DNA of 64,000 nt from Rostratula benghalensis (GCA_013399305.1 VXAI01000161.1:1102075-1166074), one strand, 5' to 3'. Shown: positions 12,318-24,445, counted from the stretch's first letter. The notes: generated by a model from the sequence alone, not told the origin. Numbers and translations: made by a program.

Positions 12318-13717
12318 TTTGACAGCTCACATTGAGCTTCTCATCCACTAACACCTTCAAATCCCACTTCTAAGGGCTTTACTCAATTCAGTATTCAGTC
12401 AACCAGGGCTTAGTACTCCATGTTCTACCAAAAATAAAGACTAACCATATGTTAGTGAAGCTGCTCCAGGCAGGCTCTCAGTGGAGACTGTCAGTCACTG
12501 GAGAGACATCAAGTCATCTCCACTAACGACAGGCAAACTATAGTAGGTGTAGTGTAGTGGCGAGAGAGCAAATACAATATCAGAGAAGTTATAGAATAAT
12601 CTCTCTTCCGTACCTCCTGTGTCACTTTTTCTGATTGAGATAAGAGCTACGATGACGTGACAAATTCATGAAGAATATATAAGGGAGATACAGGAAAAAA
12701 AGGGACTGCTGACCTCATTTCAAGGAGAATTACTTCTTCTCCCCGGCAGCAATGGTATCTTACACTGGAATGCTATGCCGCCAGGTTTCATCTTTCTTGG
12801 AGGTGGCACATCTCAGTGTGGGGAAAAAAAGGGAAATCTTGGGAGCCTGCCAGTCTTGCAAATAGCCCGAGTGACTCGTTTGACTGAAGGAATATCTCTC
12901 ATTGAGTTTGGCTCAAGGCACATCAGACGATTTTGAAATGATCACATAAGAGCTAGATAAGGCTGTTTTGGCAAATATACTGCAGGGGGGGGAAAAAAAG
13001 GAAAGGTAGCTGGACTAATAATAGGAATTTTTGAAATTCAAGAAGGAGGTGCCTAAGGTTTAAAAAGTCCACAGTTCAATTAAATACTTGAATAAGTGCT
13101 GCAAAGAAAAAGATTATCAAATCTGGAAATTATTTTTAGGCCTTAACAGGAAAGAAAAACATAAGCCACAAACTTTATTTCTCGCTAAAGCTAGCAACGT
13201 ATATAATAACTGAATAGATTGACACAAAACAATTGGCTTTCCAGAATCTGTTCTGAGCAACCTCAGGCTCAGCCTAAAAATAGATGTAAGGAGCCAGCCA
13301 TGAGGTCAGCAAGTTTTGACTGACTTTTGCCCCTGCCTCCCATAGCTTGCTCTGAAAACAGAAGTTTTGTCACTTTAGGAAGCACTACAATTCTTTGATA
13401 CCGTGAGGTTCAGTGTTTCCAGCCTGGTAATGTCTTCGGGAATAAATCTTCAGAGGGTCTGTGGGGGAGTGTTCAAGGTTCTAAGAGACAAACATTAATG
13501 TCCTCTATTCCTCTCCTTATGAAGGGAAGAGGAAGAATTGAGTGACAAGAGTCATATTTATGGTCTGACTCTGTTTTTCAATGGTAATTTTTGATTTGCA
13601 GTACTGAATATCCAAATATTCCAATATTTATACTGAATGGACATTTATGTTTCTTTCAAATCACAGCCTTTTGCAAAGTCTGAAGGGCTGCAGTGGATGA
13701 AGATAAATTAATTGCTT
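12318..13717. other. Unique noncoding sequence
   Basis: No gene or repeat family is recognised. There is a G-run/A-run tract near 12983-13000 (GGGGGGGG then AAAAAAA). Confidence 0.55.
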
Positions 13718-13890
13718 AATCATTGAATTGTAGAACGGTTCAGGTTGGAAGGGACCTTAAAGACCATTTTATTCCAGCCCCCTGCCATGGGCAGGGACAC
13801 CTCCCACTAAACCAGGTTGCCTAGCCTTGAACACCTCCGGGAATGGGACAGACACAGGTTCCTGTTCCGTTGTCTCACCACCCTCGCAGG
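13718..13890 (-). mobile_element. CR1 LINE 3' fragment, antisense, internally deleted
   Basis: Antisense CR1 3' end of about 170 bp. Relative to the other copies, part of the segment between the ACCAGGTTGC block and the CCTTGAACACCTCC block is missing. It stops at the CACCACCCTCGCAGG block, where a run of 12 A begins (13891-13902). Confidence 0.9.
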
Positions 13891-16307
13891 AAAAAAAAAA
13901 AAGCTTAAAGATGTTAAAATCGTAAATAGGAGAAACTTTAATTATTGATTGATACTCACCTTGAAACTTAGGAACATTAAAATTGGTTCTCTCCTTTTTT
14001 TTTCAATAAGTAGCAGCTCAGGACAGTACAGGTTGCACCATTGCAGCACAATTGACTTCAACAAGTCCAGTAACTTCTCCAACAACTCTTTTCAATGTAC
14101 AACTGAATTATATAAGAAAAAGAAATATAAAATGGAGTGTATTACTGCCTCCAGTTTCCATAAAACTCATACTTCTTTCTGATAGAGGATTTTTTTCTGA
14201 GAAATTAACAGCAGAGTTAAGATTTCATCATAATGCCATCTTACCTGTAATAATAAAATCCTATTACTTAAACAATTCTCTATGAAATTCAGCATTAACT
14301 CCTTATAAAATGTCAATATCAATTACTTAATGAACCATTCAAAATGGCATCTCACTAAACCCAATGGGATCTTTAAGATCTAATTCTACTACTCCCTATT
14401 TTAAACTGAGTGCAATCAGTGCTAGCTAAAAAATTTATGCTTTGTTACATGTGTGCTCACTTACCATGTACTTATCCCTATTCTCTGAGCTTGGCAGCCT
14501 TATCTCTCTTCTGAGAGATATTCTCTATTTCTTTTTCATCCATTGATCATCATTTGTATCATTTTTTGCTCAAGATCAATCCAGAAAATTTAAATCTGAG
14601 CACATGTTAATTTTACCTTATCCATATGAAATTATTTCCTAGGGGAACAAATGGTCTTCCTGAGATGCAATCACAGGTGGTTTACTTCAACTACAAGTTG
14701 TCCGTGTCATTGCAGAACTATGAGTCAAGTTGTAAAGAAGTTTGTCAATCTCTATAACAATCCCTGGACGAAGCTTTGAGAATATAAAATGACACCTCCA
14801 GGTAATTAAATGCATTTTTTAAAATTTCTTGTCACAAGAAACCTGTAATCTAACTATACATCTTTTTTATTTTCTTTTTCATATTGAATCTTTTACTTGC
14901 TAATTGGCTGGAGTAGATATATGTTTTCTGCCTAAATTAAGGTAAAATATGGTTGTGTGCCTGCCATTATGAGCCACTATAATTACCTACTCATGGTGAC
15001 TGGCAGAAAAATAATGCAGTCTTGTTATCTGGAGACATACCCAGATGGAAGGGAACATTCCCAGAAGAGGTAGCCAGTTTACTCCAGTCTGTTATCTGAT
15101 AAAGCAAACCTGAGCAAGAAAAAATACTAGAAAATTCTTTGAAATATACAATGCTATTTGAGAAATCGTGTTATACTAAAATCCTTGTGGGCCAGTGGTT
15201 ACTGAAGGGTGGCACATGAAAAAAGGAGGGTCAAGTCCAGGCTTGCTGGGCAGCTAAAGGCAGAGTACAGCTCTTTGGAATCTTCTGGACCTCAGCTTCT
15301 CCATCTAGGAGGTGAAGATAAAGCTAGCTCTTCTGCTCAAGTCTGAGCTGTTGCAAAGTGTTTTGGTAGCTACAAAAGAAAGTTCAGCATCATAACTATC
15401 TAGTATATCTCTGTTTTCATTAAAGCAGAAATTGTTTGATACACCAAACTTTTCCTTTTACTGCATCTTATATGCATGATTGGTTCATCCTCCCTTTAAT
15501 TACAAGATATCTTAAAATTTATTTTATGCACAGAAGCTGATATTTTCCTTGAAAATATCACCTCCTGCATAACAACATGCTTCAGTCTGGTTAAAGCTAA
15601 GCACAAACGTAGCCCCTTTAAAGTGAACAGAAGCAGTCCCATGCAAAGATTATGCATCTGCTTCAGTACCATGAGGCACATTGATAACACAGTTGAATGA
15701 AACAGCTTCCATTATTCAATTAGATATTCTAAAATAAATGGACATAAAAAAATATTAAATAATCCCTGGTTCTTTTTAAAGATAACTTTAGGAGTCTGTG
15801 ATAAGTGAACCTTTACATCCATTATGATGTTTTGTGAATCCCAGTCATTTTTTACCAAAGCTCTACGCTGCAGTAAGACTTCATTTTACAAACCACATGA
15901 AAATGTGATAAATAACAGGTTTCTGTAAAAGTATTTCTGGTGAATTCTGCAAGAAGGGCTTAACTTCACAGGAAAACGTGCAGTTCCCAAAAGGGACCAG
16001 ACCTAATCATGCCAGACAGTTGAATGGAGCTCTAAAGCTCTTATAACCATACTTGCTCCTTGTGGTTATGTCAGCCACAGCACAGCAGGACCAGCCCTGG
16101 TCTCACATCAGTTGGGGTGTGGTTGAAGAAAAAAATATTTTAAGCCCTGTGCCGGGCTGTATCCAGCTGGGCTTTGGAGGGGAGGAGTTAGAGGCCACCC
16201 TTGTTTGCTGTGGTGAGCAGCATTACTGGGAGAGGAAAGGTGTTACTCCAGTTAAGGAGAACATGGAATTTCATCCTCAGTAATCAAGGCCTAGTATGTC
16301 CACAAGG
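13891..16307. other. Unique AT-rich noncoding sequence
   Basis: 2.4 kb with no recognised gene. Frames up to 77 codons are without recognisable domains. No tandem repeat or transposon family is recognised. Confidence 0.6.
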
Positions 16308-16681
16308 TTGAGATGTTCAGCCTGGACAAGGCTCCAGGGAGACCTTACAGTGGCCTTCCAGTCCCTAAAGGGAGCTAAAGGAGAGATGGGGAGGGACTCT
16401 TGATGAGGAAGTGGAGCCATAGGACAAGGAGTAAATGAAAAGAATTTTAAAATGAAAGAAGGGAGATTTAAATGAGATATTAGAAAGACATTGTTTCCTG
16501 TGAAGGTGGTGAGACACTGGAACAGGTTGCCCAGAGAAGCTGTGGCTGCCCCATCCCTGGAGGGGTTCAAGACCGTGCTGGATGGGGCTTGGAGCAACCT
16601 GGTCTGGTGGGAGGTGTCCCTGCCCATGGCAGGGGGGTTGGAACTTGAAAGTCCCTTCCAACCCAAACTATTCTATGATTC
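16308..16681 (+). mobile_element. CR1 LINE fragment, sense
   Basis: 5'-truncated CR1 covering the ORF2 C-terminus and 3' UTR. The ORF2 tail is readable in a frame from 16491 (RHWNRLPREAV, SLEGFKT), and the 3' block CCTGGTCTGGTGGGAGGTGT is near-consensus. It ends with CCAACCCAAACTATTCTATG. Upstream, the GATGTTCAGCCTGGA region and CTTCCAGTCCCTAAAGGGAG are recognisable but decayed. The antisense frames 16277-16666 and 16365-16661 are shadows. Confidence 0.95.
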
Positions 16682-17270
16682 AATGGATATTATTGTGAAA
16701 GGAAAACCTTTGTATCTTTTTTTCTCGGCAGATCTCAGTTTTCAGAAGCAAAAAGCCCTTGAGGGGCTGCTCAACACACAGGTGATGGGGAGTAAACACA
16801 TAGAGAGGTGCAGCCAACACACAGAAAAGGTCACCTTCCTTCATTACCTCCCATATCTCTCACAGCAAGTAAGAACCAGCCATGCCCTATGTCCCCTAAA
16901 TCCTGTGTATTGTTGAAGCATTAAATCTATGGGCTAGCCTTTACTTACAGTGTAATCTCATTCCTCATGACTTGTTGGGAGCATGTCATATAATATGTTT
17001 AGATATTAATATGTCACATATGAAGAGCTAGACTCTCCCAGCCCTTACTCTTGGAAAGCATTCTGTGGTCACTGACTCAAAAACATAAAAATAATTCTGG
17101 TAAGAGTAAGGAACAGGCTTGAATAAACGCGTATTATTATTTTTAATGAGAATCGGGCACCATCACTGTTTCTATCTGTATTGACAGATAACAGCTTTCG
17201 AATAAGAAAAGCAAAATACACATTATTTAAAATCATGCATGGTAAAAGAGTATTGTCCACCTGTTAGCCA
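16682..17270. other. Unique noncoding sequence
   Basis: No gene or repeat family is recognised between the CR1 end and the putative conserved block that follows. Confidence 0.5.
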
Positions 17271-17540
17271 AGAGCTTTGAATCTAATGTTGAGTAAATTG
17301 CAGAGAATGATTACATGACAAAGTACTTTATCAATGTGTTTTTCTTTTCCATAATGCTCCTACCTTTGTTTGCTGAGCTTGCTGTCTATAAACAACTTAT
17401 AATGCTCACTTTTGATTTAAACAGTGCAAACATTTCTGCATTTACTGCAATAATACTGTGTGAGCCATAACACCGTAAAATAAGACATAAAGGCAATTTG
17501 CTCTCTATATGATATTGATTTTTAAATAAATGAGTAAAGT
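17271..17540. promoter_or_regulatory. Possible conserved noncoding block
   Basis: AT-rich, almost CpG-free unique sequence with closely packed factor-like cores: CCTTTGTTTGC (SOX-like), GTGCAAACA (forkhead-like), TGATTACATGAC, CATAAAGGCAATTTG. There is no open frame or transposon similarity. Enhancer function is inferred from texture alone. Confidence 0.22.
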
Positions 17541-18589
17541 TTGTGCTTATTCCATGCAGAAAGCAAAAACAAAACTAGTATTAATAAAATTATACATATA
17601 GCTTTTTCAAACGTGTCTAAGACAGAGCACTAGTTATGGAAAAGGTTTGTGGATACATCTCTAAAGCCCACAGAACAGTGGCACACCTTCACTGAAGTGC
17701 TTCAGGAAGGAACATGTCAGATTCCTTCCATAACTTAGCACTCCTGTTCCTCCAAGCATAGGCCAACATGACAATTTCTGGACCAGTTAGAGCTTAATGT
17801 TTGAAAACACAATATTTTAATGCAAATACCAAATGCAAATACCAAGGCAAAAATTGCCACTATTTGAAGCTTCATTATGAAATCCTGCTTTCCTCCTAGT
17901 TTTATATTTCCAGACCAACTTCACCGAGCCTCCTAGAAATCACACCCTCTTTATTTTTTCTATGTGTATGGGCCCAAGGTACCAAGAATTTTGAGTCAAT
18001 TTATTTCCTGATTCTCCAAACCCCAGTTAAGAGGGAAAGAAGATCAGAGAAAATGTGGTCCAATTTTATTCCAAGTAGCTTTTCCCTGACTCACATGTCT
18101 GATATTAAGGACAGACGGAGAGAACTTTTTATGGCACTAATTGACTTCTCATATATCACTGATGGAGATGGAGCTGTGGAATGGATAGAGCAGTTCATTC
18201 TGTGTGACATAAGGAACACGAATTTCTGCCAAGAAATTCCTGTTAAAAAAAAAAAAAAAGTCATCAGGTTTTAAGATTGGAACTAGGTGATAAAGAGTTT
18301 CCTGGGTTTAGGAGTGAAAACCAAAGAAATCCATGGATAATCAAATGGGGTTGTTTTAGGGTTGTTTTTTTTTCCTGCAAAATTAAAAAACAAGTTAGAT
18401 ATGCAATTCCCTGTCTGAGATGAAATCATGTGTTTGATTTTCTTCTACTTGTAAAAAAGCACAGGACTAGATTCCCTAACTGAAGAAAATCATATCCCAC
18501 TTTTGCCCAGAAGCCTTTTGATTAGTCACCTGTGGACGACCTGTGCTCATTCCAGCTTCTGAATAAGCAGAATTAACTAAATTTTTGAA
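17541..18589. other. Unique noncoding sequence
   Basis: Contains the POU octamer pair at 17820-17840 and an A15 run at 18245-18259. No gene is recognised; the frame 18053-18274 (73 codons) runs into that A run and has no domain. Confidence 0.5.
17820..17845 (+). promoter_or_regulatory. Direct pair of POU octamer motifs
   Basis: The exact octamer ATGCAAAT occurs at 17820-17827 and 17833-17840 inside a 13-bp direct repeat (ATGCAAATACCAA). ATGCAAAT is the established POU/OCT-factor recognition sequence. It may be a factor-binding site or a chance tandem duplication. Confidence 0.35.
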
Positions 18590-19290
18590 GGAGCTTACCA
18601 ACAGAGTGTACAGAGATCTATGCTGGGTTGCACGCTGTTCAACGTGAATATGAAATAAAGGGTACGGAACAAAAGGATGAGTAATGAGGTAACAGAGTCT
18701 TCAGATGACAGAAAATTACTCATAACAGTTAAATTGGAAACTGCAGAAAATCAGCTCCAAAGGTACTGAATGAATGGACAGAATGTGGCGGATAAAATTA
18801 GCTGACAATAAGTGAAAAGAATTGTACATGGGGAGAAAATCCTAAGTGTGCCTGTAACATAATGGCCTCTGAATGAGCCACCACTCAAGACAGAGTTCTT
18901 GGAGTCATTGCGGATATTTTTCTGAAAACATAACCGCTATAGTTAGCAGTAGTCAAAAAAGGGAAAAAAAAAAAAAAGCACATGCAGTAAAAAAAAAAAA
19001 ACAATGTCACTATGTAAATACAGAGCACACACACTCCTGAAATAATATATATACTTTTGGCCATGCCTTAGCAGAAAGCATAAGTGGGAAAAGGCTACCA
19101 CTGCTTGTCAGGGGCTTGGAACCCTTCTGCATAAGAGAATAAACAAAGTAAGATTTTTCAGCTTGAAAAAAGAGTCCCTGAAGAGAAGATGATTTATGAT
19201 GTTTTGGAAAACTGCTTTATAAGGAATAAATAGTTACAACAATACATATCACTCTGATCATAGAATCATTAATAGTATGAAGAGGGAGAA
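18590..19290 (+). mobile_element. Ancient L3/CR1-type LINE relic (ORF2 3' half)
   Basis: A heavily decayed sense copy that follows the order of the L3/CR1 ORF2 C-terminal region. In order: a TGCACGCTGTTCAACGT segment; CTTCAGATGACAGAAAATTACT (remnant of the 'FADDTKL' reverse-transcriptase motif near 18700); GTACATGGGGAGAAAATCCT; ACCACTCAAGACAGAGTTCT then TGGAGTCATTGCGGATAT (the QE-DLGVIVD motif); GTAGTCAAAAAAG; CAATGTCACTATGTAAATAC; and TTTTTCAGCTTGAAAAAAGA (the FSLEKR motif). Many stops and indels are present, with two A-rich interruptions at about 18965-18976 and 18990-19001. The family is inferred from remembered consensus; divergence is clearly far greater than in the other CR1s here. Confidence 0.7.
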
Positions 19291-19697
19291 GAGGAAATTA
19301 CTATGGCAGTTTACAGTTATTAATTCAAACAATTAGCACTAACAATTAAGTATATACATGTGTATATCAATTAATTATATATCTAATATCTGATATAACC
19401 ATAAAATGTAACAATTAATCATAGGCACTTATTAAAATGATTGTTACTACCCCATTATTAAATTGTGGGACAGTGGCACATAATGCTCTGACAGCTGAAA
19501 GTAAAAGTGATTTCCAGAAAGTACTGGAGAAATTCACAGAAAAATAGTAAATATGATGGTTTTGGTCCAGTATTGGCTCAAAAAATTCTCACTCTTTGTT
19601 TGTCAGAAGCAAACAGACCCCAACCGTGGGGCAGGGGTCCTCTGGCTCATCCCTGCTGGCTGGGTGTGACAAACAGGGTCATTTCTCTTTTTGCACA
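19291..19697. other. AT-rich noncoding sequence
   Basis: Includes an AT-rich segment at about 19325-19400 (TATATACATGTGTATAT). The final 100 bases could be a decayed upstream part of the next CR1. Confidence 0.5.
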
Positions 19698-19854
19698 GAG
19701 TTGTGGATGCCCCACGCCTGGGAAGTGTTCAAGATTTGTCTCAACGGGGCTTTGAGCGACCTGGTCTAGTGGGAAGTGTCCCTACCCATGGCAGGGGTCT
19801 TGGAACTGGATGACTGTGAAGGTCCATCCCAACCAAACCATTCTATGACTCTAA
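19698..19854 (+). mobile_element. CR1 LINE 3' fragment, sense
   Basis: Short, moderately decayed CR1 end: GTTGTGGATGCCCC, then GACCTGGTCTAGTGGGA, CCCATGGCAGGGG, and a terminus of AACCAAACCATTCTATGAC. Only the last codons of ORF2 and the 3' UTR remain. Confidence 0.9.
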
Positions 19855-22541
19855 GCCGGGAGGAAAAGCTGGGAAAGATTTTTTCCTCTTTGTATTTTTA
19901 GACTTTTTTTCTAAGCATCCAGTATGGGTCATCGTCAGTGACAGAGTGCTGGTCTAGGTGGATCTTCAGTCTGAACACAGTACAGCAGTAGTGAAATTCT
20001 GTAGGATACAAAATCAGTCCTGTATTATTAAGTTTAGAAATGAAGAGTATGAAGAAACAAGAGTAACCCAAGGAAATGAAGAAAATCATAGGTTGACACT
20101 TGATCTTAGGTGTCAGAATTAAACACATTTCAAGATTATGTCTTGCAAATTCAAAGGATTTATACACAGCAGCAATGCAAAGAATTTATATTCAGCCAAT
20201 GTTAAAGAGTTCCAACCACTTGTAACAGACAACAGACACTTTCTAGTGCTTCTGAAAATATGAAATTTCATTTATGATCTCCTAAAAAGTTGTTCTAATA
20301 GGAAGCAAAATGTCTAAATTAGAGTATCTATTATACAGCAAGTTAAAGAGGTGTCATTTGGTTTTGAAAAGCAATAAATAATATTACTAGGTATACTTTT
20401 ATTATGTTCCCTCACTTTCTTATTACTGTTTGAGAATATTGCCCTTTCCAAGGGCAGCTCTAAGGTTTAAAGGACATCAGATATTCTCACTGATTATTTT
20501 ACCTACTTGGAAATAACCCTCAGGTAGCCAGGACCGACACCAGACTGTGGTCCAGACAGTGATATAATTTCCACAGAGTTCCCTCTACTTCTGGGAGCAC
20601 TACGGAATTAACCCAGTCTCTGCCATACAGGGAACGTTGGAAATCAAAGAGTGCCCCTGTTACCTTTGTCTGTCTGATGTCAATATCAGACAAAATTCTT
20701 GATTTTGGCATGTAATGATAGAATAAAAGCCGCTTAATCAAATGTCAGTCTTCCGTGATTTTAACTCTGATATCTTGTTCATCAGGAAGATACACAGTCT
20801 TTTTCTTCCTTTGAAGCCAAGGAGTATTTTGCCAACGTTGTCATTGGTGGGACCAGGTTTTCATGTCTCATATCCAGGAAAGAAAAAAAATCAGTGGAGT
20901 GAAAATATTTTGGCACAGAGAGGAGTTACGATGATGAAGTTAGCAACATTTGCTTATGAGTTTTGGTATATATGAGAAGTATCTCAGATGTAATCAATTT
21001 GAAATTATTACTTTCAAGTCATATTTACTGATGAACTCCTTGCTTGGAATCCTTGACAGTTCCTGTCAATAATACGGAAACCTAATATTTGCAGACTCAC
21101 TTGTTTCAGAGGATGTAAGGAACAGAGATGTAAAATTATATTAACTCGAGTGACAAAAATTATATTTTAATTGGTTAGATAATTTTTTTTTCACCCTAAG
21201 AAATTTAGACATGACAATTTCTGAGGAACTTACTCCAAACAACCATCTTTCTGAAACTGATTTTACTTTTGCGACACTTTGGCAGTGATTTCTGCTATTT
21301 TGCCTTTGGTCCCCTTTCCTACCTCCCCAGCTCTGTTGTGACCTTCCCCGCAGAGAATACCTGCGTTTCCCCGAGTAGTGAAGCCCTGGTTCCTCTACCT
21401 AACTCTGTCTACCCTGAAGTGATTGAAACCCTGGCCTCATTGCTTCCCGCTGCCAGCTGCACAGCAGGCGCTGGTGCTCAGTGCTCCTGCAGTCAGGGTT
21501 CTCCTTCCCGTGCTTTATCCAAACAGCTGCAGATTTTCTGGAGGCATCCTCTCTGCTGCTTGGTAATCTCAAAATAAAATTGCTGTTTCCTGAGCCTAGC
21601 TCTTCCTCGGAATCGTCGGCTTGCTTTCACCTCATCTAAAGTCTTTATTTTGAAATTTCATATAAAAAAGGGTGGAGGGCTGTATTTTAACGTAGAATGC
21701 TAAGAATTAGTTGTCTCTGCTCTCATGGGATGCTGCTACAGACTTCAGGTATATTTTTTAAAAAATAACAGAGTAATCCTGAAAATCAAATTTGCATATA
21801 GAATTGGTAGTTATTATTGTTATAGTCTCCACACACACACACACCCAGCATTATACCTGAAGAAAACAAATGTACACCACTTTTTTTTTTTCATGCTATT
21901 TTGCTTTGGGCTGGGTCTCAGATGCCTACCTTCTGCTGTTTTAAATGGAATCTCTGCATTGCAATTCTTTTCTCATTTACCCTCTCAGGTCCGGGCATTA
22001 GTCCAGCACTGGACAAATCTTCAAGCCCGGCTGGAAAGGAAAGTGCAACGGGAAACAGAAAAAAAGAGAAAACAACTAATTCTGGAGGGGACATAAATGA
22101 AACCTGTGAAGGAATGTGAGGGTTATAAAAGTAGAAATAGGTTTAAAGGATCCAGAGGTGAATCCTCAGCAGAGCAATCCTGCCAGCACCCACCGGTTCC
22201 ACTCTCAGGAGCTGGTGAGTGACACTGAGTAGCGCTCTGCCTGGAGGGGTGACAGGATAAGGAGGTTTTTCCAGCCAACATCCCCAGCATGAGAGACAAG
22301 AACAAGCTGTCTCATTAGGATTGCTTACCTTCTCAAGAGGGAAAGATGGCTTCTTGCCTTGTGTTTCATTGCACAGTGTCTAAACATCTTTGCAGTCAGT
22401 TTCCCTGTTCCCTAGTGCTTTTGCTAGTTTTGGTGAATTTCTCATGCCTTTTAGCTCAACACATCTTCTGAAAACCGTATCAAACTTTATGTATGGTACA
22501 TCTGTGGAGTCAGAAATACAGTAACTTATAAACTTTACAGA
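19855..22541. other. Unique noncoding sequence; one candidate exon
   Basis: Mostly unique AT-rich DNA. A more GC-rich, pyrimidine-rich part lies at about 21300-21620, with an AATAAA at 21573 that could belong to an old LTR or 3' UTR. A CA-rich stretch lies at 21829-21844. The splice-flanked open segment at 21989 is listed separately. No gene is identified. Confidence 0.5.
21989..22115 (+). other. Candidate exon (unverified)
   Basis: A near-ideal splice acceptor (pyrimidine-rich TTCTTTTCTCATTTACCCTC then TCAG, 21967-21988) precedes a segment open in two frames. From the acceptor in phase 0 it reads VRALVQHWTNLQARLERKVQ and continues, very rich in K, R, E and Q and helix-forming, to a stop at 22094-22096. 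A second frame is open to 22119, past a donor-like GTGAGG at 22116. I recognise no protein family. The purine-rich composition alone could explain the lack of stops, so this may be chance. Confidence 0.2.
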
Positions 22542-22738
22542 AATCATAGATGGGTTTGGGTTGGAAGGGACCTTAGAAACCATCTCGTTCCACCCTCCTG
22601 TCATGGGAAGGGACACCTCCCACTGGACAGATTGCTCAAAACCCCATCCAGCCTGGCCTTGAACACCTCCAGCATCCACCCAGAGAAGCATCCACAGCTT
22701 CTCTGGGCAATCTGTTCCAGTGCCTTACCACCCTCAAA
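22542..22738 (-). mobile_element. CR1 LINE 3' fragment, antisense, with inverted-repeat rearrangement
   Basis: Antisense CR1 3' end: AATCATAGATGGGTTTGGGT at the 3' terminus, then the GGACACCTCCCACTGG, CCATCCAGCCTGGCCTTGAA and GTTCCAGTGCCTTACCACC blocks. Between the CACCTCCAG and CCACAGCTTC blocks, the usual GGATGGGGC has been replaced by sequence that creates a perfect 10-bp inverted repeat (22679-22688 with 22698-22707). Confidence 0.92.
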
Positions 22739-24189
22739 TATTCACACAGGTTCTCTTTTGAAATACTTGCCTTTAGATAAGCAGAAATGCACAAATTTCC
22801 ACAGGGCTCTCACCCTATTTCTAATCACCAGATTCTTTTCCTGCATCTCTGAGAATGCCCAGCTCCAGCTCCTTATGGCACCAGCCTCATGTAGTGCAAA
22901 ATACCACAGTTCTCCCGCTTTTACAACGAAGACATTGGGTGCAATACTCACTCCATCAAACATGCTAACTCCAGCTGGTTTGATAAAATTTGTGACTTAC
23001 AGTTTTCCTTCCTGGAGCATGCTATCAGAGAGAAACACTGGCCAGATGGTCTTAAAATTGGGTTATTCTGCTATATTAATTGCCAGATAAAAGGTATAAT
23101 TTCTGAAAACAAAGATTTAAAACTCCAGGAAGGATTACAGCATGATTTTTTACCTAAGATTGTAAAGAACTTTCTCTCAATGCTAACAAAAAGGAAAAAT
23201 ATCATTAAGCTCAATCATTTGGTTATAAGGTATTTCGCCTTGTTTTAAAGAGAGATGTATTATTTTTGTCCAGAATTTGTCACTGTCCTACTTGATATTT
23301 CACAGGTTGCGTTAACTTTGTGTGAACAAATTCTAATTCTGACAATTTCACTTACAAAACTGGGTGCTTGTTAAAAAAATGCATCTTAAGGTACTTATTT
23401 CCTTGTTGAAATGTTGTGTTTTTCTATGCTATAGTTTCAGCAATCTCTAACTGTGACTTATTCTTTTACATTAACCTTTGATTAACCAATTGCATTTCCT
23501 ACCATAAGCACCAAGGTCTGTCATTTCCTGTAAGAAGCTCCCACTCAAACTGTCCTTCTCAAAATTGTCACTGCACACAGAGGGGAGTTTTCATAATAAC
23601 ACAAGTTTTTTATTCTCTCTTTACATTGTGCTTCAATCAGAGAAGAGTGTAACCCGGCTTCTGACTTTCAGTCATTTACTTCAGAATGATTAAACATCTT
23701 TATTACAGTTAGAAATAGTTATCACATGATCCTCATTCTGTGCTAACCCTACACTACAAACAACAGAGATTATCCTTTAGGTTAACTGCTCTCTATCTAA
23801 ACTACTCAGAATTTAATTCTGGGAAAATGCAGAATCTAATTATTTCAGTGTGTTAATTTCAACTTGTTCAAATAATAAATGTACACTCCCTGACTTTATG
23901 AATAATCTACTTTTTAAGAGAAAATAAACAAGAATTGCAATCAAGGGAGTCAGACATTGCAAAGTCTGAGTCATAAACTAATCCAAACTTGTACTTCCGT
24001 AACTCAACTGAACTCCATGAAGTTACAGTGACTCAGAAAAGGAGTAACATAATGACAAATTGAGTCCAGCATAGTTTAAAACAGGTTTCATTTTGTCTTA
24101 TTTGACATAGCACTACTGAAATTTGATTGAGGTAAGTCCCACAAAAGGCAAGAAAGAAGTATCTCGTGCTGCACCCTGAGAAATCCAGG
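22739..24189. other. Unique AT-rich noncoding sequence
   Basis: No gene or repeat family is recognised. The frame 22632-23090 begins inside the antisense CR1 and continues into this region with no domain. Confidence 0.55.
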
Positions 24190-24261
24190 AACAGAGTTTG
24201 GGTGAAAATAAGTAACGCAAAAATGCAAGGTTGTGCATGTAGGAAATTACCTACAGTACAT
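24190..24261 (+). mobile_element. Old CR1-type relic, left part (split by younger CR1)
   Basis: GCAAAAATGCAAGGTTGTGC and the bases after it resemble the 'KCKVLH' segment of CR1-type ORF2. The relic seems to continue after the antisense CR1 insertion, at 24446. Short and decayed, so the call leans on the better right-hand part. Confidence 0.4.
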
Positions 24262-24445
24262 GAATTTCATAAAAACACAAGATTGGAAAGGACCTGCAAG
24301 ATAATCTAGTCCCACCATCATCCTGTCACCAATACTACCACTCACTCAGCTACTAAATCATGTCTCGTAGCACCTCATCCAGATGATTCTTGAACCACCT
24401 CCCTGGTCAGGCCATTCCAGTGCCTGACTGCTCTTTGAGAGAAAA
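24262..24445 (-). mobile_element. CR1 LINE 3' fragment, antisense, different subfamily
   Basis: Antisense CR1 terminus of a subfamily distinct from the others here: AAGATTGGAAAGGACCTGCA, CACCATCATCCTGTCACCAA, GCACCTCATCCAGATGATTC, CCTCCCTGGTCAGGCCATTC. It has no ATTCTATG octamer array at the 3' end (CATAAAAACACAAGATTGG instead). Confidence 0.85.

Noticed and set aside
16277..16666. Minus-strand 129-codon frame
   Set aside because: It is the antisense of a sense-oriented CR1 ORF2 tail.
22632..23090. 152-codon plus-strand frame
   Set aside because: It begins antisense to CR1 ORF2 and reads across the CR1 boundary into unique DNA, so no coherent protein is possible.
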